Shown here: positions 1 through 7,757 of the stretch, one piece after another
Layout: each line of letters starts with the position of its first letter
Numbering within the stretch: the first letter of the stretch is position 1
Assembly (NCBI RefSeq): GCF_036182465.1
Contig: NZ_CP108081.1
Location: 6,510,001-6,574,000, forward strand
Direction of reading: 5' to 3'
Length of the DNA stretch: 64,000 nucleotides
DNA from: Streptomyces sp. NBC_00258
GTDB lineage: Bacteria; Actinomycetota; Actinomycetes; Streptomycetales; Streptomycetaceae
Notes under the pieces: generated by a model
Database searches by the model: none
Told to the model about the DNA's origin: nothing
What the model saw: the letters and a program-made list of their open reading frames with translations, nothing else
Program-made: the position numbers and the translations under genes

Positions 1-1
1 C

Positions 2-676
2 GACCAGGGCCTGTGGGAGACACGCGGCGAACCCCGTCACCACGTCCACTCCAAGGTCATGTGCTGGGTGGCCTTCGACCGGGCGGTCCGCCTGGCCGAG
101 GAGCACGGGCGCCCGGGGCCCGTCGCGCACTGGCGCGAGGTCCGGGACCGTATCCGCCGGGAGGTCTGCGAGCGCGGCTTCGACCCGGCCCGCGCCACCT
201 TCACCCAGTCCTACGGCTCCCGCGCGCTCGACGCCGCGCTGCTGCTCATCCCGGGGACCGGCTTCCTGCCGCCGGACGATCCGCGCGTGATCGGGACGGT
301 CGCCGCCGTGGAACGCGAACTCGCGACCGACGACGGCCTGGTCAGCCGCTATTCGACGGGTCCCGGTGGAGCCGGTGGCACGGGCGGGGCCGAGGCCCCC
401 GACGGCCTCACCGGCGGCGAGGGGGCCTTCCTCGCCTGTTCCTTCTGGCTCGCGGACGCCCTGCTCCTGACCGGCCGCGAGGACGACGCCCGCCGGCTCT
501 TCGAACGCCTCCTGCTCCTGCGCAACGACCTCGGCCTCCTGGCCGAGGAGTACGACCCCCTCGCCCGCCGCCAGCTGGGCAATTTCCCCCAGGCGTTCAC
601 GCACGTTCCGCTGATCCGCGTGGCGTACGAACTGGATGGGCACGCGACCCACCACGGACGAAAACTTGTTCCGTAA
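2..676 (+). CDS. Glycoside hydrolase family 15 protein (glucoamylase/trehalase type), C-terminal part
   Basis: The reading frame is already open at the left edge, so only the C-terminal part of about 224 residues is visible. It resembles the end of the (alpha/alpha)6-barrel of GH15 enzymes, which hydrolyse glucosyl linkages of starch-type glucans or trehalose. Visible features are the opening block DQGLWETRGEPRHHVHSKVM and a late stretch around residues 140-205 containing SFWLADALLLTGR, LLAEEYDP and LGNFPQAFTHVPLI. That stretch matches the last barrel helices with the catalytic-base region. There is no secretion signal in the visible part; related Streptomyces enzymes are usually cytoplasmic. 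The gene ends 41 bp before the FkbM start. The family is clear; the exact substrate is not. Confidence 0.85.
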   Translation, partial: DQGLWETRGEPRHHVHSKVMCWVAFDRAVRLAEEHGRPGPVAHWREVRDRIRREVCERGFDPARATFTQSYGSRALDAALLLIPGTGFLPPDDPRVIGTVAAVERELATDDGLVSRYSTGPGGAGGTGGAEAPDGLTGGEGAFLACSFWLADALLLTGREDDARRLFERLLLLRNDLGLLAEEYDPLARRQLGNFPQAFTHVPLIRVAYELDGHATHHGRKLVP

Positions 677-717
677 AGTACCGGTGAATCCAAGGCGTCT
701 TCTGCGAGGCTGGCGGG

Positions 718-1713
718 ATGCAGACCCTTTACAGAAGACTGCTCACGTTCCTTCCCCGTATAGGTGTGAAGGTCCTCGATCTCGGCCCCGGCGCCGCCGT
801 CGTGTTCCGGCGGGGTGATCGGACCGGCGTCCCTGTGGGACAGGGCGCGCATCTGGTCGCCCAGGGCAAGGGGCGGTACGCCGTCACCTCCGTGGGTTCC
901 GATGCGTGGCTGGTGGCGCGCGGGACCAAGGGGCGGAAGGCGACGAGCGTCCCCTTCGGTGCCACCGGAGCGCGGCTCCTCCTCGACGAGGCCGTGTCGG
1001 CCGAAGCGGAACGGGAGTTCCAGCTCGGGGCCGCCCACTATCTCGGTGCCCAGCATGTGGCCGCGCTGCTGGAGCTGAACCGCGTGAACTGCGTGTTCGA
1101 CGTGGGGGCCAATATCGGGCAGTACGGGAAGGGGCTCAGGCGGTTCGGCTACAAGGGGCGCATCGTCTCCTTCGAGCCGGTCTCCGTCACCTTCGAGAAG
1201 CTGCGGCAGGCCGCCGAGAGCGACCCCGACTGGCAGGTCTACAACTTCGCGCTCGGGCGCGAGGAGGCCGTCCAGTCCATCCATGTCGACTGGAAGTCCA
1301 TGAACTCCCTGCTGCCGCCGAGCGAGTACGGCAAGGAGCGGTACAAGCGGTTCTCCAAGGGGCGTACCGAGGAGATCGAGATCCGGCGGCTCGACGACGT
1401 GATGCAGAAGGCGTTGGAGGGGATCGAGGACCCCCGGCCGTATCTGAAGATGGACACGCAGGGGTTCGACATGGAGGTGTTCGCCGGGGCGGGTGAGCGG
1501 ATCTCCGAGTTCGTGGGGATGCAGTCCGAGGTTGCCGCGCTGCGGTTGTACGAGGGGAGTCCCCTGATGGGGGAGGCCATCGCCGCGTACGAGGCCGCGG
1601 GGTTCGGGGTGACCGGGATGTATCCCGTCACTCGGGAGCCGGCTACCGGGCGGGTTGTGGAGTTCGACTGTGTGATGGTTCGGCCTGGGGCAAGTGAGTC
1701 TGCTGCGGGTTGA
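718..1713 (+). CDS. FkbM family SAM-dependent methyltransferase
   Basis: This encodes 331 residues, starting at ATG 718. The C-terminal two thirds match the FkbM methyltransferase domain. The SAM-binding motif FDVGANIGQYGKGL lies near residues 127-140, and the motif-II acidic end IVSFEPV follows. A later stretch, YLKMDTQGFDMEVFAGA, is the typical FkbM block after the substrate pocket. FkbM enzymes O-methylate sugars or polyketides, but no substrate can be read from the sequence. The neighbours (GH15 enzyme upstream, kinase downstream) are unrelated, so this is probably a stand-alone housekeeping or accessory enzyme. The N-terminal ~100 residues are less conserved in this family. Confidence 0.85.
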   Translation: MQTLYRRLLTFLPRIGVKVLDLGPGAAVVFRRGDRTGVPVGQGAHLVAQGKGRYAVTSVGSDAWLVARGTKGRKATSVPFGATGARLLLDEAVSAEAEREFQLGAAHYLGAQHVAALLELNRVNCVFDVGANIGQYGKGLRRFGYKGRIVSFEPVSVTFEKLRQAAESDPDWQVYNFALGREEAVQSIHVDWKSMNSLLPPSEYGKERYKRFSKGRTEEIEIRRLDDVMQKALEGIEDPRPYLKMDTQGFDMEVFAGAGERISEFVGMQSEVAALRLYEGSPLMGEAIAAYEAAGFGVTGMYPVTREPATGRVVEFDCVMVRPGASESAAG

Positions 1714-1716
1714 GTT

Positions 1717-1841
1717 GGGCTGGTCGCGCCCACGCGGCGGAGCCGCAGGATGTCACCGCCCGCGCCCCTAGGAGCATGAGGCTCGGGTGGGATGTGGTCC
1801 GCGGGTCGTTCTGGGCTGAGCGCGCCGTTCCCCGCGCCCCT
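1717..1841. repeat. Two copies of the GCGCAGTTCCCCGCGCCCCT-type intergenic element
   Basis: Two related segments lie between the FkbM gene and the kinase. The first, at 1717-1770, begins GGGCTGGTCGCGCCCACGCG and ends CGCGCCCCTAGG. The second, at 1813-1841, reads GGGCTGAG then CGCGCCGTTCCCCGCGCCCC. Both match the element found elsewhere in this window (7.1, 9.0, 37.4 and 38.4 kb). Here the copies are direct and divergent, and do not form the near-perfect hairpins seen at 7.1 and 9.0 kb. Confidence 0.6.
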
Positions 1842-1977
1842 GACGGGGCGTCGGGGGTGGTTGCGAGTCGGTAGGCTGAGGCCTGCTGCGGATCCCCCCA
1901 TCTGCGCTTCTGCATCGCATGAAGTGCCGTTCGCGGTCGTCGTGTTGGCCTTCTGCGTTGTTGAGGATGATTCGCTG

Positions 1978-3504
1978 GTGCTCGTCGCGGAGCGGTATCG
2001 GTTGCACGGATCCATTGGCCGCGGCGGTATGGGGGAGGTGTGGCAGGCCACCGACGAGGTGCTCGGGCGTGAGGTGGCCGTCAAGCTGCTGCTCGGGGAC
2101 GAGGCCGACAGCGCGGCGGCCGCACGGTTCCGGCTGGAGGCGCAGACGGCGGCCCGGCTGAGCCACCCCTACGTCGTCGCCGTGTTCGACTTCGGCGCCT
2201 GGGACGACCGCTTCTACCTGGTCATGGAACTCGTCGAGGGCCAGAGCCTCGCGCAGGAGCTGACCGCGGCGGGCAGCCTCGGGACCGAGCGGGTCGCCAC
2301 CGTCGCCGCCCAGGCCGCGGCCGGGCTCGCCGCCGCGCACCGGGAAGGGATCGTGCACCGGGACATCAAGCCCGGCAACCTCCTCTCGGACGCCCAGGGC
2401 ACCGTGAAGATCGGTGACTTCGGCATCGCCCGCTTCGTCGACGACCCGGCCTCCGCGCTCACCACGGCCGGCCAGATCGTCGGCACCAGCCTCTATCTCG
2501 CCCCCGAACGCGCCCTCGGCAGACCGGCGTCGGCCGCCTCCGACGTGTACTCACTGGGCTGCGTGCTGTACCAACTCCTCACCGGGCGACCGCCGTTCCA
2601 CGCCGAGAGCGCCACGGTCACCCTGCACCAGCACATCGACATGCCGCCGGTGCCGCCCCGCGAGCGCGGTGTCCAACTGCCGCCCGCCTTCGAGAACTAC
2701 CTCCTCGGTCTCCTCGCCAAGCAGCCCGAGGACCGGCCCACGGCCCAGGAGGTCGCGGACTGGTTCGGCACCGGGGCGTGGCGGGGGCTCGCCGAGCCGC
2801 TGCCCGTGGCGTCGGACACGAGGACCGCAGCGCCCTCCGCCTCGCCGTCGTACGCCTCCCGGCCGCCGCAGTCGGGGTCCGCCGAGACCGGGCCTCCGAC
2901 GATGTACCGGCTGCCGCCGACCGCCGCGCAGCCCGCCCGCGCCGCTCACCAGACCCACGCCGGTCATGCCGCCCACGCCCACGCGGCCAACTCCGCGCCC
3001 TCCACGCCGTCGCGCCGCGCGCGGTCGGGCGGGGCGAGGGCGGGTGCGACCGCGAGACCGGGCGGCGGGGTCGGTGCGATGGCCCGTCGCCGGCCCCGCG
3101 TGTTCGGCATCCTCGCCGGTGCGGTGCTCTTCGTGCTGGCCGTGCTCGCCGGCATGAAGATGTTCTCGCCGGACACCACCTCGGCGGAGACCGGGAACGG
3201 GCTGAAGGACAGTTCGTCGTCCACCGGCCCTGAGAAAACCGGGGTGCCGGCCGCCGGAACCGTGGCCCGGACCGGGACGCCCGGCTCCGCACCCGCCCCC
3301 GGCGTCAACGCGGAGCCTCCCGCGTCCCCCTCCTCCTCCGCGGAAACCGCGGCCGTCACACCGGCCCCGGCCGAGACCGAGGAGGAGAAGCCGAAGGAGC
3401 AGAAGGAGCAGGCCCCGCCGAAGCAGCAGGAGCAGCCGCAGCCGCCGCCGCAGTACGGCGGCGACGGGGACGACGATGGCGACGACGCGTACGGCGACGA
3501 CTAG
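1978..3504 (+). CDS. Membrane-anchored Ser/Thr protein kinase (PknB-like)
   Basis: This is a Hanks-type kinase of 508 residues from GTG 1978. That start is chosen because GAGG lies 11 bp upstream and the protein then begins directly before VAERYRL. The open frame runs further up, but that part is repeat-derived. The glycine loop GRGGMGEVW, lysine K36 in VAVKLL, catalytic D129 in HRDIKPGN and D147 of DFG are all present, so the kinase should be active. A proline/alanine-rich linker follows, then one membrane helix (about residues 374-396, ILAGAVLFVLAVLAG). The outer tail is E/K/Q/P-rich and ends in a D/G-rich stretch, with no PASTA domains. It converges with the PucR gene 7 bp away. Confidence 0.9.
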   Translation: MLVAERYRLHGSIGRGGMGEVWQATDEVLGREVAVKLLLGDEADSAAAARFRLEAQTAARLSHPYVVAVFDFGAWDDRFYLVMELVEGQSLAQELTAAGSLGTERVATVAAQAAAGLAAAHREGIVHRDIKPGNLLSDAQGTVKIGDFGIARFVDDPASALTTAGQIVGTSLYLAPERALGRPASAASDVYSLGCVLYQLLTGRPPFHAESATVTLHQHIDMPPVPPRERGVQLPPAFENYLLGLLAKQPEDRPTAQEVADWFGTGAWRGLAEPLPVASDTRTAAPSASPSYASRPPQSGSAETGPPTMYRLPPTAAQPARAAHQTHAGHAAHAHAANSAPSTPSRRARSGGARAGATARPGGGVGAMARRRPRVFGILAGAVLFVLAVLAGMKMFSPDTTSAETGNGLKDSSSSTGPEKTGVPAAGTVARTGTPGSAPAPGVNAEPPASPSSSAETAAVTPAPAETEEEKPKEQKEQAPPKQQEQPQPPPQYGGDGDDDGDDAYGDD

Positions 3505-3511
3505 AAGACCT

Positions 3512-4567
3512 CTAGAAGTCCTTCTCCGGCCAGTCGAGCAGCCGCGCCCCGATGACCGCCGTCTGCAGCGTGTACCGGTGCACCGGATCGGCCGGATTCG
3601 CCCCGGTGAGCGTGTGGATGCGGTCCAGCCGGTAGGTGAGCGCGCGGACGCTGAGCGACAGCCGTCGGGCTGCTTCCGCGGCGACGCAGCCGGAGTCGAA
3701 GTACGCGGTGAGGGTGTCGAGAAGCGGCTCGGCCCCGCCGCGGGCCTGGCGCAGCGGTCCGAGAGCGCTGAGGACCAGGTCGGCCATGGCCTGCCGGTCC
3801 CGGGTGAGCACGGGGTAGACGAGAAGGTCGGCGGCGCGCAGCACGGGTGTGTCGAACTCGAGGCGGTCGGCCAGGTCGAGGGCGTTCAGCGCCTCCTCGT
3901 ACGAGTGGACGACCCCGCCGGGCCCCGGCTGGGAGCGGCCGATGGCGACGCGTCCGCCGTCGGTGGCCGCGTACGCCTGCTTGGCGAAGAAGTCGAGCAC
4001 GTCGTCCTGGTCGCCGGGCGCGATGCACACCAGACGCCCGTCCTTGGTGGTCACGAGGATGCTGCGGTCGCCGAACCGGCTGATCAGGGAGCGCTCCACA
4101 TCGCGGGGCACGGCGTCCCCCTCGTCGTACGCGGCCCCGCCCTGGGCCACGGCGACGGCGTGCGCGTGCGAGAGGCGCAGCCCGAAGCGTTCGGCGCGTT
4201 CGGCCAGCAGGCCGAGGTCGCTGCGGCCGTGCAGGAGGTCGTCGATGAACTCTCGGCGTGCGGCCTCCTCCTGGCGTACGGCGAGCAGCTGGGCCCGCTC
4301 GTAGCCCTCGGCGAAGGCGTCGACGGCCTGCTCGACGGCGGCGAGCGTGCTCTCGCCCGCCGTGGCCGGCCAGTGGAGGCGGGCGGCGGCCAGGTGCGCG
4401 CCGACGAGGGCGCGCAGTCCGTACCCCGCCTCGGCGGCCCGCTCGCCCAGCGCCCGGCGGGAGTCGAGTTCGTCGCGGGTCAGCCGGCGACCGGTCGCGG
4501 AGGCGTCCGCGAGGATGCGCCCATACCCCTCCAGATACTCCTCGGGTATGTCCCGCCCCGCCGCCAT
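3512..4567 (-). CDS. PucR family transcriptional regulator (CdaR-like HTH)
   Basis: This encodes 351 residues from ATG 4567, preceded by GGGGG about 5 bp away; the frame stays open a further 35 codons upstream. The C-terminal segment (AEAARRLSLSVRALTYRLDRIHTLTGANP) is the PucR-type helix-turn-helix. Ahead of it is the GGDEF-like middle region of the family with VAIGRSQPGPGGVVHSYEEAL. Members sense small metabolites and control catabolic or housekeeping genes. The target is unknown. The divergent NfeD/flotillin operon lies 0.5 kb away across a region with two large inverted repeats. Confidence 0.85.
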   Translation of the reverse strand: MAAGRDIPEEYLEGYGRILADASATGRRLTRDELDSRRALGERAAEAGYGLRALVGAHLAAARLHWPATAGESTLAAVEQAVDAFAEGYERAQLLAVRQEEAARREFIDDLLHGRSDLGLLAERAERFGLRLSHAHAVAVAQGGAAYDEGDAVPRDVERSLISRFGDRSILVTTKDGRLVCIAPGDQDDVLDFFAKQAYAATDGGRVAIGRSQPGPGGVVHSYEEALNALDLADRLEFDTPVLRAADLLVYPVLTRDRQAMADLVLSALGPLRQARGGAEPLLDTLTAYFDSGCVAAEAARRLSLSVRALTYRLDRIHTLTGANPADPVHRYTLQTAVIGARLLDWPEKDF

Positions 4568-4759
4568 CCGCACCCCCGGTTTCCTGATGAGCCGTTGTCG
4601 CCTTTCTAGCGCATACGGGCGGAGCGCGGTCCCGTCGGGGAGGAGCTCACTGCCGGAAGACGGCAGGTCCATGCGTGATCTCGGTTCCCCTCACCACGGA
4701 GGATGCTCGGAGGAGTTCGGGGGAAGGTCGGCGGGAGTTTCGGGGCGAGGCAAGAGATG

Positions 4760-4808
4760 GGGCCCCGGTGCCGGTCGTCTCAAGACGATGTGTCCGGCAC
4801 CGGGGCCC
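4760..4808. terminator. Nested inverted repeat, possible terminator or insulator
   Basis: A perfect 15-bp inverted repeat pairs GGGCCCCGGTGCCGG at 4760-4774 with its complement at 4794-4808. The loop holds a second small dyad, CGTCTCAAGACG. It lies between the divergently transcribed PucR and NfeD genes. It is therefore not at a gene 3' end: it would sit in the 5' leader of PucR or act as an insulator. No clear T-tract follows. Confidence 0.45.
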
Positions 4809-4885
4809 TTATCCGTCCCCCGTGCTCCCCGTTTCTGCCGGACCATCGTGACCCGGGACGGGAGTCCGGCGCATTGCCGGTTTCC

Positions 4886-4986
4886 GGCAATCTTTACGCG
4901 TTCTTGATGCCGGAGGGCGGCGAAGCGGTCGAGCGCGAGCACCGCGTACGGTGTCGGCACGGCGTCAAGAACGCGTAAAGACTGCC
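4886..4986. repeat. Long inverted repeat with 27-nt arms upstream of NfeD/flotillin
   Basis: The left arm 4886-4912 (core TCTTTACGCGTTCTTGA) and right arm 4960-4986 (core TCAAGAACGCGTAAAGA) are inverted copies matching at 25 of 27 positions. They are separated by 47 bp. The dyad lies about 85 bp before the NfeD-like start GTG 5072 and 320 bp before the PucR start. It could be a cruciform or operator pair, or the ends of a small mobile remnant. The rest of 4568-5071 shows no coding signal. Confidence 0.6.
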
Positions 4987-5071
4987 AGGTCACGGCAACG
5001 TGTACATGTGTACGAAGCTGGCACAATGCCCGTTGATCGAGGTGACCGGCGCAGGTGGGGGAGGTGGACCG

Positions 5072-5587
5072 GTGACTCTGTTTCTTGGTCTCGGCATCGC
5101 GGGGATCGTCCTGCTGCTCCTGACGCTGGTCTTCGACGGCGTACTCGAGGGGCTTTTCGGCGGGACCAGTTTTCTGGACGGGCTCTTCGACGGCCTGCTC
5201 TCGCTGCCGGTCATTGCCGGGTTCATCTCGATGCTCGGCTTCGGCGGGGCGCTGGTCCTCGGCACGACCGGGCTCGGCGCCGGACCCGCCACCGCGGTGG
5301 GCATCGGCGCGGGAGCGGGGGCGGGCTGGCTGACCTGGCGGTTCAGCCGGGCCCTGATGCGGGACGAGCCGTCCGCCACTCCGCGCGGCACCGACCTCGT
5401 GGGCAGTTCCGGCTCGGTCGTCACACCGATCCCGGCCGGGGGCTACGGCGAGGTGCTCGTGTATCTCGCGGGCCAGCCGGTGAAGCTGGCGGCGAAGAGC
5501 CCCGAGCCGGTGGTCCGTGGTGCCGAGATCTGGGTCGAGGAGTCACTGTCACCGACGTCGGTGGCGGTCAGGCCGGTCCAGCGCTGA
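5072..5587 (+). CDS. NfeD-like membrane protein, flotillin partner
   Basis: This encodes 171 residues from GTG 5072, preceded by a strong GGGGGAGGTGG ribosome binding site at 5057-5067. The open frame extends 24 codons upstream, but that part is not protein-like. The N-terminal half contains hydrophobic segments (FLGLGIAGIVLLLLTLVF; VIAGFISMLGFGGALVLG; then a glycine/alanine-rich segment). The C-terminal part (SSGSVVTPIPAGGYGEVLVYLAGQPVKLAAKS) looks like the small beta-barrel OB-fold of NfeD proteins. NfeD proteins pair with flotillins/SPFH proteins in membrane microdomains, and the next gene encodes exactly that partner 79 bp downstream. Function is inferred from this pairing. Confidence 0.75.
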   Translation: MTLFLGLGIAGIVLLLLTLVFDGVLEGLFGGTSFLDGLFDGLLSLPVIAGFISMLGFGGALVLGTTGLGAGPATAVGIGAGAGAGWLTWRFSRALMRDEPSATPRGTDLVGSSGSVVTPIPAGGYGEVLVYLAGQPVKLAAKSPEPVVRGAEIWVEESLSPTSVAVRPVQR

Positions 5588-5666
5588 AGCCCTGTCGGTC
5601 CCGCAACCCGTAACGCTCGTAACTCGTACTGAACTGCCGCCCGGGGGTGGCAGGGGGGAATCCACC

Positions 5667-7085
5667 ATGAGTCCAGTTCTCGTCGCGGTCGTGGGAGTCG
5701 TCGTACTCCTCGTGCTGCTCGCGCTCGTCGTCGTCACCCGTTACAAGGTGGCTGGGCCCAGCCAGGCGTTCATCGTCACCGGCCGGCGCGGCAAGAAGTC
5801 CACCGACCCGGACACCGGCCGGGTGTTCACCGACAACAGCGGCCAGAAGGTCGTGGTCGGCGGCGGTGTCTTCGTCGTGCCGTTCGTGCAGCAGAAGTTC
5901 ACCCTGGACCTGTCCTCGCGGCACATCCCGATCTCGGTGCGCGGCGCGGTCACGCTGCGCGGCGTCAAGGCGAACCTCGAAGGCGTCGCCATCGTCAAGG
6001 TCGGCGGCACCGAGGACTCCATCCGCGCCGCGGCCCAGCGGTTCCTGATGCAGCAGGACGGCATCGTCGGCTTCACCCAGGAGGTGCTGTCCGGCGCGCT
6101 GCGTTCCATCGTGGGCCGGATGTCGGTGGAGGACATCATCCGGGACCGTGCCGCGTTCGCCGGGCAGGTCGCGGAGGAGGCCGAGGCGAGCCTGTCCGGG
6201 CAGGGCCTGGTGCTCGACGCCTTCCAGATCCAGGACATCACCACCGAGGGCTCCTACCTGGAGGACCTCGGCCGGCCGGAGGCCGCCCGCGCCAAGCAGG
6301 AGGCAGACATCGCCGAGGCGGTGGCCCGGCGTGCCGCCGAGCAGGCCCGGCTGAAGGCCGAGGAGGAGATCGCGATCGCCCAGCGGACCTTCGCCCTCAA
6401 GACGGCGGAGATCAAGGCCGAGACGGACGAGGCGGCGGCCCGTGCCGCGGCGGCCGGTCCGCTGGCCGAGGCCGCCCGCTCGCAGGAGGTCCTCGCCGAG
6501 CAGGAGAAGGTCGCCCAGCGGCAGGCCGCGCTGACCGACCGCGAGCTGGACACCAAGGTCCGCAAGCCCGCCGACGCCGCCCGCTACCAGGCCGAGCAGG
6601 AGGCCGAGGCCCGGCGTATCGCCCAGGTCAAGGAGGCCGAGGCGGACGCCCAGCGCTCCAGGCTGACCGGTGAGGGCGAGAAGGCACACCGCGCCGCGCT
6701 CGCCGACGCCGTACGCATCGAGGGTGAGGCGGAGGCCGCGGCCATCGGTGCGAAGGGGTCGGCCGAGGCCGAGGCCATGCGCAAGAAGGCCGACGCGTTC
6801 GCCCAGTACGGCGACGCGGCCGTGCTGCAGATGCTTGTCGAGGTGCTGCCGCAGGTCGTCGCCAAGGCGTCCGAGCCGCTCGGTGCCATCGACAAGATGA
6901 CGGTGATCTCGACGGACGGGGCGAGCCAGTTGTCCCGCACTGTCGCGGACAACGTGGCCCAGGGGGTCGAGCTTCTCAGCTCCACGACCGGGGTCGACCT
7001 CGCCGAGCTGCTCAAGAGCATCACGGCGCCGAAGCCGGCCGCTGTCGCGGTGGAGGCCAACGGGAAGATCGAAGTTGGTGAGTGA
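5667..7085 (+). CDS. Flotillin family (SPFH/band 7) protein
   Basis: This encodes 472 residues from ATG 5667, with GGGGGGAA about 7 bp upstream. It has one N-terminal membrane anchor (LVAVVGVVVLLVLLALVVVTRYKV). The SPFH domain follows at about residues 30-200 (PSQAFIVTGRRG, then IPISVRGAVTLRGVKANLEG). A long Ala/Glu/Lys/Arg-rich coiled coil occupies residues 200-400 with repeated EAEA/AEAEARR heptads. The C-terminal stretch is typical of flotillin. Flotillins scaffold membrane microdomains and affect the assembly of membrane complexes. It is co-directional with the NfeD-like gene and is followed by a strong hairpin terminator. Confidence 0.9.
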   Translation: MSPVLVAVVGVVVLLVLLALVVVTRYKVAGPSQAFIVTGRRGKKSTDPDTGRVFTDNSGQKVVVGGGVFVVPFVQQKFTLDLSSRHIPISVRGAVTLRGVKANLEGVAIVKVGGTEDSIRAAAQRFLMQQDGIVGFTQEVLSGALRSIVGRMSVEDIIRDRAAFAGQVAEEAEASLSGQGLVLDAFQIQDITTEGSYLEDLGRPEAARAKQEADIAEAVARRAAEQARLKAEEEIAIAQRTFALKTAEIKAETDEAAARAAAAGPLAEAARSQEVLAEQEKVAQRQAALTDRELDTKVRKPADAARYQAEQEAEARRIAQVKEAEADAQRSRLTGEGEKAHRAALADAVRIEGEAEAAAIGAKGSAEAEAMRKKADAFAQYGDAAVLQMLVEVLPQVVAKASEPLGAIDKMTVISTDGASQLSRTVADNVAQGVELLSSTTGVDLAELLKSITAPKPAAVAVEANGKIEVGE

Positions 7086-7114
7086 CGGTACGGGTTGAGT
7101 TCGGCTGCGGATGA

Positions 7115-7192
7115 GTGGGGGCTGGTCGCGCGGTTCCCCGCGCCCCTGAAAGACGAAAGCAGGGGCGCGGGGAACTGCGCGATCCACCCCAC
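7115..7192. terminator. Repeat-derived hairpin terminator after the flotillin gene
   Basis: Two inverted copies of the GCAGTTCCCCGCGCCCCT element, at 7115-7148 and 7160-7192, form a near-perfect ~32-bp stem. The loop is short and contains AAAGACGAAAG. It starts 30 bp after the flotillin stop and ends 80 bp before the KhtT-like gene, as expected for a terminator. Confidence 0.7.
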
Positions 7193-7271
7193 CGGGCCGC
7201 ACTCGAAGTCGATCCGCAGGCCGCCGTAGGGTGAACGCACACCGAGATCGACACCGGACAGGGGATCAGTC

Positions 7272-7757
7272 ATGGGCACTCCACGCCTGAGCAGTACGCC
7301 GTTGCCGGGAATCGGTGTGCGGTACGACCTGACGACGCGAGAACAGCGTCGCCTGTCGGTGGTCGCGCACCGGGACGGCGGCCGGACACTGAGCGCGTAC
7401 CGGACGGACGACCCGGACGCCTGCGCCCTCTCCGTGCGGCTCTCCGCAGGAGAATCGGCGGCGCTCATCGACGCGCTGATGCCCGCGCACCACAGCCCGA
7501 ACCTGCTCTCCACCACCGAACTGGGCCTGGTGGCCGAGCGGATCGAGCTGTCCTCGACCTCGCACTGGAACGGCCGCGTCCTCGGCGACACCCGGATGCG
7601 CACCGAGACCGGAGCCTCGATCGTGGCCGTTCTGCGCCGGGCCGAGGCCATCCCGTCCCCCACGCCCGACTTCCGGCTGGCCGGCGGCGACACGCTCATC
7701 GTGATCGGCACCCGTGAGGGCGTCGAGACGGCGGCGACGATACTCGGAAGGGAGTGA
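7272..7757 (+). CDS. Cation:proton antiporter regulatory subunit (KhtT-like, TrkA-C domain)
   Basis: This encodes 161 soluble residues with no membrane segment. The C-terminal ~80 residues (GASIVAVLRRAEAIPSPTPDFRLAGGDTLIVIGT) have the RCK_C/TrkA-C fold that binds nucleotides or cyclic di-AMP. The N-terminal half (LPGIGVRYDLTTREQRRLSVVAHRDGGR) matches the KhtT N-domain. In Bacillus, KhtT gates the K+/H+ antiporter KhtU. Here the antiporter gene overlaps by 4 bp (GTGA), so the two are translationally coupled and almost certainly one complex at the cell membrane. Confidence 0.88.
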   Translation: MGTPRLSSTPLPGIGVRYDLTTREQRRLSVVAHRDGGRTLSAYRTDDPDACALSVRLSAGESAALIDALMPAHHSPNLLSTTELGLVAERIELSSTSHWNGRVLGDTRMRTETGASIVAVLRRAEAIPSPTPDFRLAGGDTLIVIGTREGVETAATILGRE

